A stretch of 64,000 nucleotides of DNA from Calothrix sp. NIES-4105 (GCF_002368415.1 NZ_AP018293.1:1-64000), one strand, 5' to 3'. Shown: positions 17,779 to 26,606, counted from the first letter of the stretch. Notes: generated by a model from the sequence alone, not told the origin. Made by a program: numbers and translations.

Positions 17779-18110
17779 ATTTTTTCACTATTATCTAATG
17801 TTAGCTTACTTAGATTTACTGTATTACAAGCAATGAAATAATGCTATCAAGAATATTCATCCATAGTCAAAAGAGTGTGTGTTTTTAAACTTTTTTATAT
17901 TATTACCCGCAAAAAGTTTATTTGTATAGGGTTATGGAGTATTTTTTATGGCTCTAATTGATAATAAAAAAGTGTGGCGGTTTAGAAAATCACTAACATT
18001 TGTAAAGATTAAATAATTATAATTACACAAAACAAGAAAAAGTAGTTTAGAATTGTCAAAATCTTGAATTAAATTGGCTAAACTATTAAGTTGCGGCGTC
18101 CCAGGTAACT
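17779..18110. other. Divergent promoter region, AT-rich
   Basis: 332 bp between the membrane protein gene and the phosphorylase-SAVED gene, which are transcribed apart. Strongly AT-rich with AATTATAATTA near 18016. No gene seen; promoters for both directions must lie here. Confidence 0.4.
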
Positions 18111-19736
18111 ATGAAAAATAACTCGGTTGATTTTGCGATTATTACAGCGCTAAGGGTTGAGCGGGACGCAGTACGCGAACGCCTTGATACTTGTGAGATA
18201 GTGCAGGATGACTTCGACCCGCTTACATATTACTATGGACGGGTTAACATTCCAGGTTCTGATGAATATTACACAGTAGTTCTTGTTGGATTGCTGAATA
18301 TGGGTAACAACTCGGCTGCTGTAGCAACAACTCGACTGCTCCAGCGATGGGAAACAAAAAATTTAATGATGGTAGGAATCGCTGGCGGCGTGCGTGAGAA
18401 AGTTGACCTGGGGGATGTTGTTGTATCGCAGTTTTGCCACTACTATGAGATGGCGAAATTAACAGATGAAGGAAACCAGCAACGACCCGAACAGTTTCCG
18501 TGCGACCGACTGCTTTTCGGTCGAGCGTATGCCTACGAAGCTTCTGAGTGGAAGGGGCAGATTCGTGTAGTACGTCCAGGTACCGTACAAGTAGAAAATT
18601 CCTTACCAAATGTACATTTTGGTCCGATTGCCAGTGGCGAAAAAGTAATCGCGGACGCAGAAACTCTACCACGGTTACTCCGGGATTGTCCTAAGTTGCT
18701 TGCTGTCGCAATGGAGGGTGCTGGAGTAGCACGGGCGGCAACAAGCCATACTAATCCCCCTCGTTTTCTAGAAATCCGGGGTATCAGCGATTTTGCCGAT
18801 GCCCAAAAAAACGATAATTGGCACGTTTATGCTGCCAATGCTGCGGCTGCCTTTGCGATTGGGTTGTTACATTCGCGACCAATTCCACCGCTTACAACAG
18901 TTAAGCTTGCCCACACCCGTGAAGCCGCGCCGTTGTTAATACTATGTGCCAAATCCTTGCGTCCAATTGCAGCAGATGAAGTAATTAAAAGTTTTGGGGA
19001 TGACTTGGGGGGGCGTGAGGTAGAAACTGCTGTGCTGGATTTCACCGATTTGGTATCCGCCGGAGTATTTACTAGTCCCGAAATTGCCGTGCAGCGCTTA
19101 ACCCAACCGCAAGGTGCGTTATTTGGAGCGCTGGCACGGCGCGGTGACGCAGAACTGGTTTTCCACGGGATAGTGCATATTCCCTTGGCTATTTTAGTCG
19201 GTCATCTTATAACAGACCGCCAGCCAGTGCGGTTTTTCGACTTTCATCCCAGCCCTGGCTCGAATACATGGTCGTGGCCAGGTTCAGACGAAGAAGAGTT
19301 TCCACCGCTAAATGTAACTGGGCTACCTGATGCACCGCTACCTCACAACGGCGATGTTGTAATTCGCGTATCTGTAAGTTATGCTGTTTTAGCCGAACAA
19401 ACCCGCATAGTTACACCGTCGGATGCGGTCGAAGTTGATTTGACTTTACCAAACCCTGAAAGAAGTATTGTGCGTAGCTCAAATCAGACGCGCGAATACG
19501 GGCGGGTGTTTCGACGAACGATGGATTTAATCACCCAGCGAATCCCCAATGCAAAGAGAGTTCATTTATTCTATTCTGGACCAGTATCGCTTGCGTTCCA
19601 TATCGGGCAGCAAATATCGGAAAATATCCATCCACCAGTAATTGCGTGGAATTTTCATCGGCGATACGACTGGGCGATTGATTTAGCAGCAGCGTATGTG
19701 GGCGAAGAATGTGTTGTCTGGCCTAAAGAAGCATAG
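18111..19736 (+). CDS. Nucleoside phosphorylase-SAVED fusion, CBASS effector
   Basis: Two-domain effector. Residues 1-265 are a phosphorylase/nucleosidase domain (NLMMVGIAGGVREKVDLGDV, IASGEKVIADAET, AVAMEGAGVARA, IRGISDFADAQ). Residues about 280-541 match a SAVED domain, the sensor of cyclic oligonucleotides in CBASS: a first repeat with LILCAKSLRPIAADEVIKSF and HIPLAILVGHLITDRQPVRF, and a second with MDLITQRIPNAKRVHLFYSG and SLAFHIGQQI, ending HRRYDWAIDL. SAVED-linked phosphorylase effectors are known from comparative genomics. It is convergent with the CBASS genes rather than in their operon, sharing a terminator with the second CD-NTase gene. Binding of a cyclic oligonucleotide would activate nucleotide or NAD-type cleavage; this is inference. 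Confidence 0.8.
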   Translation: MKNNSVDFAIITALRVERDAVRERLDTCEIVQDDFDPLTYYYGRVNIPGSDEYYTVVLVGLLNMGNNSAAVATTRLLQRWETKNLMMVGIAGGVREKVDLGDVVVSQFCHYYEMAKLTDEGNQQRPEQFPCDRLLFGRAYAYEASEWKGQIRVVRPGTVQVENSLPNVHFGPIASGEKVIADAETLPRLLRDCPKLLAVAMEGAGVARAATSHTNPPRFLEIRGISDFADAQKNDNWHVYAANAAAAFAIGLLHSRPIPPLTTVKLAHTREAAPLLILCAKSLRPIAADEVIKSFGDDLGGREVETAVLDFTDLVSAGVFTSPEIAVQRLTQPQGALFGALARRGDAELVFHGIVHIPLAILVGHLITDRQPVRFFDFHPSPGSNTWSWPGSDEEEFPPLNVTGLPDAPLPHNGDVVIRVSVSYAVLAEQTRIVTPSDAVEVDLTLPNPERSIVRSSNQTREYGRVFRRTMDLITQRIPNAKRVHLFYSGPVSLAFHIGQQISENIHPPVIAWNFHRRYDWAIDLAAAYVGEECVVWPKEA

Positions 19737-19760
19737 GCTACTTAATATGTTTATGACAGC

Positions 19761-19800
19761 AAAAACCAAATTTTTAATACCAAGTATAATTTTGGTTTTT
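19761..19800. terminator. Bidirectional intrinsic terminator between convergent genes
   Basis: Perfect 10-bp arms AAAAACCAAA (19761-19770) and TTTGGTTTTT (19791-19800) with A-rich and T-rich flanks on the two sides, lying between the effector stop at 19736 and the CD-NTase stop at 19823. It can terminate both genes. Confidence 0.6.
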
Positions 19801-19822
19801 AATTAGGCATTTATTAAGTTGT

Positions 19823-20512
19823 TTACCATACTACAGAAGACCAGTAATTTGCATTCAAAGAATTTATGGCTGCTTGATGCAGTAAAAAACGTGTTTCTCT
19901 GGGAACTTCAATAATATTGTTGCTATTGGCTGGGTCAACAATACGGATATTTAATACATTGTCACGAATAAATTCAAAAATTTGAGTTAAGCATACAGAA
20001 TAATCATCTTTGCGATATCCTTTTAATGCTCGAATCGCGATTTGCTCCAGCGCAAATGTTTTGCAATCTAATAAGTGGCGAACTTTCCAGAGTTTAAGTA
20101 GTTTTATAATGGGTCGCGTACCACTATCACGTATTGTTTCAATGTGAACTTTAAGACTTGTTTGCATGGTACTGTCTTCACCATTTTTATATAAAGTTGC
20201 GTAACGGTAACTGTAATCTTGAGCGCGTCCTGGCACAACATCAATGTGGAATCCTCCTTCATAAGGAAGTTGCAACGAAACTGTTTTGGGATTTACTTTA
20301 TAACCTGTCATTAAAAGGGTTCTGTGAACCGAGTTATAAATTTCCCGTAGTGAACGCCTTTCCGTAGGTGGAAAGTAAATTACAATGTCTAAGTCAAAAG
20401 ATGCTTTAATCATGGTTCGCTTCCCGTAAGACCCAGCATAGTAGAAACGCGGATAGCTGCCATAAACTACTCTCAAATCTTGCTCAATTTGTTCTCGTAG
20501 TTCTCTCATCAT
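19823..20512 (-). CDS. Second CD-NTase-like nucleotidyltransferase (N-terminus may be longer)
   Basis: Nucleotidyltransferase of the CD-NTase/OAS type. AGSYGKRTMIKASFDLDIV (about residues 26-44) has the GS motif and the D-x-D metal pair, and FHIDVVPG (about 92-99) gives the third Asp. A helical C-terminal part follows (PIIKLLKLWKVRH). With the ATG at 20512 the N-terminal helix is shortened. The same frame stays open upstream to a stop at 20666-20668, and the extra translation (ITPHNYLASVLSSQYLDDED) looks like the start of this family, but it contains no ATG, GTG or TTG; an ATT near 20605 could be used. It lies after Cap3 on the same strand with a 269-bp gap. It may supply a second signal for the phosphorylase-SAVED effector. 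Confidence 0.7.
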   Translation of the reverse strand: MMRELREQIEQDLRVVYGSYPRFYYAGSYGKRTMIKASFDLDIVIYFPPTERRSLREIYNSVHRTLLMTGYKVNPKTVSLQLPYEGGFHIDVVPGRAQDYSYRYATLYKNGEDSTMQTSLKVHIETIRDSGTRPIIKLLKLWKVRHLLDCKTFALEQIAIRALKGYRKDDYSVCLTQIFEFIRDNVLNIRIVDPANSNNIIEVPRETRFLLHQAAINSLNANYWSSVVW

Positions 20513-20781
20513 AATGACAGCATTATCCTCATCATCTAAATACTGGCTACTCAGTACACTTGCTAAATAGTTATGAGGTGTTATGGGTTTTACTCTGAAA
20601 GTAATAATGTTAGTTGATAAGGTTGAGTTTTTGGTCGAAAAAATTTGTATAGTTGAAATTAAAAATTAATTTTTGATTTGATTTATATAGTAATACGTAT
20701 GAATACGTGGAGTCAACATAAGACCAATGGACTATTGGCAGTATGAAGTTAATATACTAATTTTTTCAATTTTTTTTACTT

Positions 20782-21270
20782 TTATATATGCTGTAACTCT
20801 CCAATTAACGTGATAGATATATTAGATTTACTTCCTTCCCAAATTTGTATGTTTTGAATCCCAATAATAATGAAAAATAAATTTTCTGCGTTAAAAGTAT
20901 CGTATTTAAGGTGACGCTGCCAATTTTTGATATCAGTATTTGAAGGTGTAGGAACATCTTCAGGATGGGTGTGCCATTCTCCTAAGTAATTACTCGTACC
21001 TCCGCTAGAAAGCCATGTTTGGTCAAGAACCTGTTGATGGCGTTTGCGAGCGCGTTGGAAACGGTATCGCTGCATTCGGTCACCTTTCATCGGTACAGTT
21101 ACTTCATCAATTATAATATCGAAGCTACTAGCGATATATCGCCCGATTAAGACTCCTCCTGCTTCGGGTTTGCATCGAGTGTTCTGAACGTATGCCAGCA
21201 TTTGCGATAGTGCATGGCTGCTGATTTCAAGTTTTCCTCCATCGAATTTTGTAAGTATAAGCGAATTCAT
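20782..21270 (-). CDS. cap3: Cap3-like JAB/MPN isopeptidase of type II CBASS
   Basis: JAMM-type metalloprotease. The zinc motif is complete: GGVLIGRY with the upstream acidic residue region (about 38-47) and GEWHTHPEDVPTPSNTD (about 97-113), that is E-x-HxHP-x7-S-x2-D. In type II CBASS, Cap3 cleaves the bond between the CD-NTase C-terminus and its target, counteracting Cap2. It starts six bases after the Cap2 stop. Length (162 residues) is normal for a Cap3 protein. Family confident; activity inferred. Confidence 0.87.
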   Translation of the reverse strand: MNSLILTKFDGGKLEISSHALSQMLAYVQNTRCKPEAGGVLIGRYIASSFDIIIDEVTVPMKGDRMQRYRFQRARKRHQQVLDQTWLSSGGTSNYLGEWHTHPEDVPTPSNTDIKNWQRHLKYDTFNAENLFFIIIGIQNIQIWEGSKSNISITLIGELQHI

Positions 21271-21276
21271 TTGTGT

Positions 21277-23004
21277 TTATTTTCCACAGACCGGACATTG
21301 TAGATTTACATAAGTATACTTGCTTACATCTAATTGGTCGGGAGTCATCTGGTGGCGCAATGAAACTTGAAACCCTGCTGCTTGAAAATTAGCATCGTTT
21401 CCTTTCCAAGACAATATAGGACTACCTTGCTCGCGTCCGGTCAACCCTTCCAAAGCTAGTTGAACAGCTAATGTTGCGGTTCTTTGCGCGTCTAATGCAC
21501 TATACGGCGTATATAAACTGCCGCATCCCAAATCATCTTTACCAAACGATTGACCGTAATCAGCAAACGCCGCACGGTTGCGAAGAGGGGTATCATCGGT
21601 CGCTGAAGTAAAAAGACATTGGAAACAACCTGCTTTGCCAGGGCGAGTAAGTAGTGCATGTCCCCCAATCCCATATGGTTCCAACCAAGTAAACACAGTG
21701 ATAGGACTTTTAACTTGTTGGTGTAGTAAGTGGTTTGCATATAGCTCAACAGTGTGATTGCCTGTAGCAAAAATTGCCAGGTCATAGCCTGACAAATCAA
21801 CTAGTTCTTCTCGAATCGCTTCCTGTATATATTTATGGTGTGTGGTGACTGATATGTATGGATATTTACTCTCAAGTTCTTCTTTGAGGGCAGCAACTTT
21901 GGGCTGGAACAATCCTTTTTTGCCTAAAACATGTCGAAAGGTGTTTTCTGGTTGCAAGACATCGGGGTCTACCAACGTTAGGTGTATGATACCTGCTTGT
22001 GCAAGTGCGAGGGGTATGTGTCCGCCAACAGCGCCGCAGCCAACAACAAGGACACGACTTCTATCGAGTTGGGTTTGACCACCACCCCGATGTAATAAAT
22101 AGTCGCGGTCGCAGCGTTGGATTTGGAATGGTTCTGGTGGATTTTGTGCGTTTCCGGATAAAAGTGGGTGTCCGCCTGCAACACCAGAAAATAAAAGCCC
22201 AACAAGCGTTATTCCTTGATTCTGACGTGGGAAACCGAGGATGACAAGTTCAGAAGATTTCCACTTTCTCCCTAATTCTGCAAGCCGCAGACGATTGTCT
22301 TCAGACAAGTTTTTCCGCACAATCGTTTTGATATCTTGGATGTTCCAAAGTTGATTGGGTCTAGGCGGAATTACGAGCGTGCTGTCTTGGAGGGGAACAT
22401 ACAAAGCTGTGCGTCGTGTGAGCTTGTTAAGTCCTGTTCCTTGGGTATTAAAGTATGCTTTAATGCTACTGATTTCATCAGCTATTAATTCTAATTTATT
22501 ATCGTCTGTGTAGACAAATATTTTGCGTAATACGTTATCAGAAGGTAGAAACGTCAGCATTGTTTTAGAACTAATCCGCCGCCAATAAGCGCTAAACTCA
22601 TTCATAAAGTCGTACTGATTGTTTCCACTGACACCTGCATATAAAACGTCAACTGCTCTGGAAATTGCGTCGCAAATTATACTAGCGGGGTCTTCGGTAT
22701 TTAGTAGTAACCCTTCAGAATCCAAATAGCAAACGTATCCGTCAGCCTCTACATGCGGAATGAATCCGAGGACATTCGGCGGATGCAGAAATATCTTCGG
22801 CAAGCAAAGGGGAAAGTTACTATCGCCTCCGACGCATAATGTCACATCTTGACCCATGATAGTAACTTGTCCCTCGATTGCCCACTTGATTTTGCGAGCG
22901 TTGAGGGACTTGAGTTCAGTTTCTGTCAGGAGGCGTGCCCTAAGTAAGCATCCCTCCTCTGTTAAGCGTGCAAGAATTTGGAGTTGGGTTTCTGTACTTA
23001 GCAT
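21277..23004 (-). CDS. cap2: Cap2-like E2-E1 fusion of type II CBASS
   Basis: Ubiquitin-transfer-like enzyme. Residues 1-140 are an E2 domain with the candidate catalytic cysteine in ADGYVCYLDSEG (about 92). A linker (about 150-295) leads to an E1/ThiF domain with the nucleotide-binding strand RVLVVGCGAVGGHIP (about 314-328), the adenylation aspartate region TLVDPDVLQPENTFRHVLG, and the E1 catalytic cysteine candidate in KAGCFQCLF (about 457-465). A C-terminal CPVCG pairs with FQC for a zinc site. The ATG at 23004 directly follows the CD-NTase stop (23005-23007). Cap2 conjugates the CD-NTase C-terminus to a cellular target to prime it. Its length (575) fits the family. Confidence 0.88.
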   Translation of the reverse strand: MLSTETQLQILARLTEEGCLLRARLLTETELKSLNARKIKWAIEGQVTIMGQDVTLCVGGDSNFPLCLPKIFLHPPNVLGFIPHVEADGYVCYLDSEGLLLNTEDPASIICDAISRAVDVLYAGVSGNNQYDFMNEFSAYWRRISSKTMLTFLPSDNVLRKIFVYTDDNKLELIADEISSIKAYFNTQGTGLNKLTRRTALYVPLQDSTLVIPPRPNQLWNIQDIKTIVRKNLSEDNRLRLAELGRKWKSSELVILGFPRQNQGITLVGLLFSGVAGGHPLLSGNAQNPPEPFQIQRCDRDYLLHRGGGQTQLDRSRVLVVGCGAVGGHIPLALAQAGIIHLTLVDPDVLQPENTFRHVLGKKGLFQPKVAALKEELESKYPYISVTTHHKYIQEAIREELVDLSGYDLAIFATGNHTVELYANHLLHQQVKSPITVFTWLEPYGIGGHALLTRPGKAGCFQCLFTSATDDTPLRNRAAFADYGQSFGKDDLGCGSLYTPYSALDAQRTATLAVQLALEGLTGREQGSPILSWKGNDANFQAAGFQVSLRHQMTPDQLDVSKYTYVNLQCPVCGK

Positions 23005-24066
23005 TTAAGCTGAGGCGCTAGAAGAAATAATGGGTCGCGAACTTTTCTGTGCTGTGTCTTGGCGACTCGGTATGGGAAAGTCATCTCCAAATTGTTCGTG
23101 AAGAAGGGAGCAAGCGTCTACTGGGTCAACATGAAGTTGCGCTTCTTCAATAGCGTCAAGTAGAGTTTCTAATTTCTCTTTAAATTCTCCCATCTGCTTA
23201 TCGGTCATTTTTTCAAACAGGTCACAACTGGGAGAGACGGGTAGTTTTACTTCCAACCTTTCAACGATGGCGCCGTTGGAATACACCTGCTTAAAATTTC
23301 CGAGCATGGTACTAATGAAATTTCGTAGCGCCTCTAAATCGTTGTAATCATAGGTATTCTCAAAAGGTTTGTAAGTTTTGACAGGGTTAAACCAATAGTA
23401 CGCTGCAACAGTAATGCCAATTCCAATCGGTGCTGCATTTCCATCGCTTGAAAATTTCACATCTTTCCAACGCTTGAGGTAGCGAATGATGCGGCGAAAT
23501 TGTTTATTATCATCCCCGTTTGAGAAGTGATTTTTAATTAGGTCGATTAGAGCTAGAGGGTCGGACTCCTGCCAAATTCTATGTTCTACAGCGGAACTTA
23601 ACTTCCCTTTAGCTAGGTACATTTTACCGTCGGGGTTGCAGTCTTTGTCTGAGTAAATTGCTAAGTCAACATGGTAAATGGGTTCGCCATCCTGCTGGTA
23701 AAAGACTGTGACGCACGGTCGTCGGATTTCAACCCACTTGGTGTGTCCCTGCAAAGCATTAAGTACCCACTCTTTGATTAACACCGGGTCAGGATAATCA
23801 TCTTTGCAAATCTTGAAGCATACACCCGTGTCAATATCGTAATGACCACCAACTGGTTTAGTTCCAGTACCCATCGCATAACTACCTTGGTCAAAAGTCT
23901 CGTACTTGATGACTTCGATGCCTAATTTGGCAAATAGTTTTGTTAATTCTCTGTCGAGTCGTTCGAGAATGCGATCGCGTTTTTCACGAAGTACCTTATT
24001 TTCCTCGAAGCGCTTGAGCTTGATTTCTTCGTGAAACTTAAACATATATTTTTGTACGTCTGCCAT
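23005..24066 (-). CDS. CD-NTase of type II CBASS
   Basis: Cyclic oligonucleotide synthase. The active site shows QGSYAMGTGTKP (about residues 62-73) followed by HYDIDTGVCF (about 77-86) with the two metal-binding Asp, and HVDLAIYSD (about 134-142) with the third. The C-terminal half is the helical OAS-like part. The end is a flexible Ser-rich tail (SSRPIISSSASA); a small C-terminal residue is what Cap2 conjugates in type II systems. First gene of the CD-NTase-Cap2-Cap3 operon, which reads towards lower coordinates. It contains the only GCGATCGC I saw (about 23970) and a GGCGCC at about 23268, unlike the rest of the island. Clade and nucleotide product cannot be told from sequence alone. Confidence 0.88.
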   Translation of the reverse strand: MADVQKYMFKFHEEIKLKRFEENKVLREKRDRILERLDRELTKLFAKLGIEVIKYETFDQGSYAMGTGTKPVGGHYDIDTGVCFKICKDDYPDPVLIKEWVLNALQGHTKWVEIRRPCVTVFYQQDGEPIYHVDLAIYSDKDCNPDGKMYLAKGKLSSAVEHRIWQESDPLALIDLIKNHFSNGDDNKQFRRIIRYLKRWKDVKFSSDGNAAPIGIGITVAAYYWFNPVKTYKPFENTYDYNDLEALRNFISTMLGNFKQVYSNGAIVERLEVKLPVSPSCDLFEKMTDKQMGEFKEKLETLLDAIEEAQLHVDPVDACSLLHEQFGDDFPIPSRQDTAQKSSRPIISSSASA

Positions 24067-24303
24067 CCGTGGATTTTACTCCTCACGTATAATTTATATT
24101 AGATACGCACCATTGATTTGACGAAGATTATCACAATCAACGACTACGTACATCAGTACTAAATAACTTGTTCATGTAGAAAGTAATACTTATATCTACT
24201 TATACAGAATAGATAAGTAGATTTGCTAATGCTTGTAGGTAGGCCGAAGCGCGCATTGTTCTTTTTGTTGGTTGATGTCCACGTTTTGGCTTAATCCGTG
24301 TTG

Positions 24304-24723
24304 CTATCTTTTGCGAGTAGTTAAATTATTAAGTTTGGTGAGACTAGAGCGTATATTACCCGCTTCTTTCCTACTCTTCAACCGCTTTTTGGCTTCTTTA
24401 ACAACTTGGCGCATCGTTGAGTCTTTATCTTTACAAGTGACATAAAATGCCTCAAGCAGTGTTTCGATGGTGATTTTCTCGCGGTTACACAATTCGTCAA
24501 GTTCGTCTTTGATGGGAGTCTCCAACCGCACGGGTATACGCGCGGCGATTTCTGGAAAGCTTGCCAGTAATTCTTCCAACCGCTTGAGTTCCGATACTTC
24601 TCCGGGTTGTTCAACCTGGGGTGTTGTCGTATCGGTGACGGGTGTAGAGTCTTGTAATATATCAGCGCGCGGTTCAACAGTCGGTTGTGCATTGCGATTA
24701 CGAATATCATCTAATATGCTCAT
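24304..24723 (-). CDS. Ribbon-helix-helix partition protein (ParG/ParB-like partner of ParA)
   Basis: 139-residue protein encoded after the ParA gene on the same strand, 66 bp downstream. The N-terminal 60 residues are polar and Thr/Pro/Glu-rich, likely disordered. Residues about 62-110 fit a ribbon-helix-helix: RIPVRLETPIKDELDELCNR then ITIETLLEAFYVTC. The C-terminus is strongly basic (KEAKKRLKSRKEAG ... TTRKR). This size and arrangement match centromere-binding proteins of type Ib partition systems. A GGCGCC sits just upstream of the ATG. Function inferred from position and fold. Confidence 0.7.
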   Translation of the reverse strand: MSILDDIRNRNAQPTVEPRADILQDSTPVTDTTTPQVEQPGEVSELKRLEELLASFPEIAARIPVRLETPIKDELDELCNREKITIETLLEAFYVTCKDKDSTMRQVVKEAKKRLKSRKEAGNIRSSLTKLNNLTTRKR

Positions 24724-24789
24724 GGCGCCTCTATTAGTACAAGTGTAAATTTATGACATTTAGCAGGGCAACAATCAATTGTGTATTAA

Positions 24790-25647
24790 CTACACAATTT
24801 CTGCTGGGATTAATTTCGCATACTGTTCTCTTAGTGCTGGTTTAAGTTTTTGTGCCAGTACTTGAATAGAATATTCCAATCCTGGTTGTCCTAAATCGCT
24901 AGGTGATACTCTTTGGTTGATGGCATTTTTATAGACATCCGATTCGAGTAAGTGAGGTAACATCAAGTTTTTTCCAACGATTTCTTCCATCGTTTCGATA
25001 CTAGTTTTGGTTGCTTTGGTGGGATTAACGCCTGTCCATTTTGCACGGAAAGGCACCACTCCCAGCAACTCACCATAGGGTAAAGCTGACTGAAATTCCT
25101 TTACCAAATCGAGAGTACGAACGAGAGATTGCACTCCCTTGACGTTAGCTTCTGCTGGTATTACCCATTTATCACCGGCGCCGAGAGAAGTTTGTGCAAG
25201 ATGACTTCTTTCTGGTGGAGGGTCTACTATTATTACGCCAAAGTTACTAGCGATTGGTTGTAAGCGATTCCTCAATATAAATAAGCTAATCCCACTGCTG
25301 GCAAGCTTGTAATTGGCTTGTTCGAGTCCATCATCCGAGGGTATCAAAAACAAGTTAGAGTTATCAATTGTACAATTGGACAATTGTACATTCGGTACTG
25401 GTGCAATAGCGTCTACAATGTGCGTCTTATCTTCACTCTGGGTAATTACCTCCAGCAGTGTCGGGGTGTTTGGTTGAACACGAACACCAAGAAAACTCGT
25501 GAGTGATGATTGAGGGTCAGCATCGATAAATAATACAGGAATACCACAACGTCCGAGATACCGACCAAGCATGAGAGCAACGGTAGACTTTCCCTGTCCC
25601 CCCGCTAGTCCCAATGTTACAAGTGTGGGAATGTGTGATTGTTGCAT
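24790..25647 (-). CDS. parA: ParA family partition ATPase
   Basis: Partition ATPase for plasmid segregation. The deviant Walker A loop reads LAGGQGKST (about residues 14-22), followed by DADPQSSLTSFLG (about 43-55, Walker A' region) and the Walker B strand VIIVDPPPERS (about 134-144). The length (285) fits ParA without an N-terminal HTH (type Ib). It is followed by the small ribbon-helix-helix gene, and a tandem repeat that could be its operator or centromere lies upstream at 25659-25689. The coding sequence itself contains a perfect 22-bp palindrome at 25369-25390. Confidence 0.85.
   Translation of the reverse strand: MQQSHIPTLVTLGLAGGQGKSTVALMLGRYLGRCGIPVLFIDADPQSSLTSFLGVRVQPNTPTLLEVITQSEDKTHIVDAIAPVPNVQLSNCTIDNSNLFLIPSDDGLEQANYKLASSGISLFILRNRLQPIASNFGVIIVDPPPERSHLAQTSLGAGDKWVIPAEANVKGVQSLVRTLDLVKEFQSALPYGELLGVVPFRAKWTGVNPTKATKTSIETMEEIVGKNLMLPHLLESDVYKNAINQRVSPSDLGQPGLEYSIQVLAQKLKPALREQYAKLIPAEIV
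25369..25390. promoter_or_regulatory. Perfect palindrome inside parA
   Basis: TGTACAATTG-GA-CAATTGTACA: 10-bp arms, two-base centre, within the parA coding region. Related GTACA blocks occur upstream of the gene (about 25703, 25747, 25759) and at 7485-7498. Possible binding site for the partner protein; function not shown. Confidence 0.35.
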
Positions 25648-26007
25648 TGTGTTAAGGCATTATTTTACTAAAGTATTATTTTACTAAAGCATAAATATAT
25701 TAATGTACATTTTGATTTATGTAAATTTGCATAATTGTGCTTTTGTACAAAAGTAGTTATGTACAAGTATATATTTATAGTATTGTGCTTTAAATAATTT
25801 ATGGAGGAACGTATGTTGTCCAATAAATATTTCGAGTGACGTTTTGGCAGAAATGTCCGAACACTTAATTTAAACACGATATTTTTTATAAACCTGTTTT
25901 TGACCGACCGACAGGGAGCGTCAAAAATAGGTAATGGGAGGGGGTCATGGGGGACGGGCGGCAGCCCTCCCCCAGCCATGTGGGTAGTACTAGTTAATTT
26001 GAATTAC
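25648..26007. other. Intergenic region upstream of parA with repeats and GC-rich hairpin
   Basis: No supported gene. It contains the 16-bp-period tandem repeat at 25659-25689, GTACA-containing blocks at about 25700-25765, an inverted repeat TTTTTGAC/GTCAAAAA at about 25896-25927, and a GC-rich hairpin at 25946-25980 (CATGGGGGA paired with TCCCCC-AG-CCATG). Likely the parA promoter and a candidate centromere. Confidence 0.5.
25659..25689. repeat. Two tandem 15-bp repeats upstream of parA
   Basis: ATTATTTTACTAAAG occurs exactly at 25659-25673 and again at 25675-25689. The 16-bp period and place 12 bp upstream of the parA start suggest an operator or part of a centromere. Confidence 0.5.
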
Positions 26008-26606
26008 TTATTGCCCGTTTGGGAGTGCTGAAGCGCGAGAAGGCGCCTCCATAATTTCAAGTACCGTCTCAAACCATCTTAGGTGCTGGACTGTCTTATC
26101 GCGACCCTTCGCTGTGCCTAATGTCAGTTGTGAATATGGCTTACCTTTTTCAGTTGCAAGATAATCAGGATTACCCTCTGGGTTACGCACTTGAAAACCT
26201 TGTTCAGTTAAAAGCTTGTTAACACGCTGCGGCGACCAGGTATCACCAGTGCGTTCTGCGAGTATCTCACCTAATTGTTTCGGCGCCAACAATTTTTCTT
26301 CCATTGGAATAAGAAGCATCGATTTTGCTTCTTCTGCTTCTGGTAACAAGTGCGGATACCTTTTACCTATAGCGTTGAGCTTGGCGCCTGCGACTAATTT
26401 TACGTCAAGTCCCGCTTTTCCAAGTGTTAGGTCAAGCAAGGTGGAGATTTCTTCCAAGGTCGGTGTTGGAAGTTGTGGTTGTGGTTGTGGTTGTGGTTGT
26501 GGGCTAGAGTGTTCCCAACCTTTGATTCTCTGCATCCAAGTTCTGATGCCGATAGTAGCGAAAGCTTTATACGCTAATTTTGCCTGCTCCGTACAATTCT
26601 TTCCTG
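26008..26606 (-). pseudogene. 3' exon of an intron-split plasmid DNA-binding protein gene
   Basis: Continuation of the gene whose 5' part is at 34379-34662. Reading from the intron end gives GKNCTEQAKLAYKAFATIG, then IRTWMQRIKGW, then a Pro-Gln repeat (encoded by six GGTTGT units at about 26470-26502), then a domain ending with a likely winged helix (LAPKQLGEILAERT, PQRVNKLLTEQGFQV) and a terminal helix. An ATG at 26535 lies inside the exon but is not the natural start. Together with the 5' exon the product would be about 293 residues, of a cyanobacterial plasmid/phage-type protein that I know only as hypothetical. The 5' exon has a one-base frameshift, so the gene is probably inactive or the sequence has an error. 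Confidence 0.65.

Noticed and set aside
24790-25647. ParA considered as part of the CBASS operon because it is upstream on the same strand
   Set aside because: It has its own ribbon-helix-helix partner and a 237-bp gap before the CD-NTase; partition is the simpler reading.
25668-25979. 103-codon minus-strand frame starting MAGGGLPPVPHDPLP
   Set aside because: Spans the GC-rich hairpin and the tandem repeats upstream of parA; composition changes abruptly and looks like chance reading of non-coding sequence.
26470-26502. GGTTGT hexanucleotide run
   Set aside because: It encodes a Pro-Gln linker in frame in the intron-split gene, so it is a coding microsatellite rather than a separate element.
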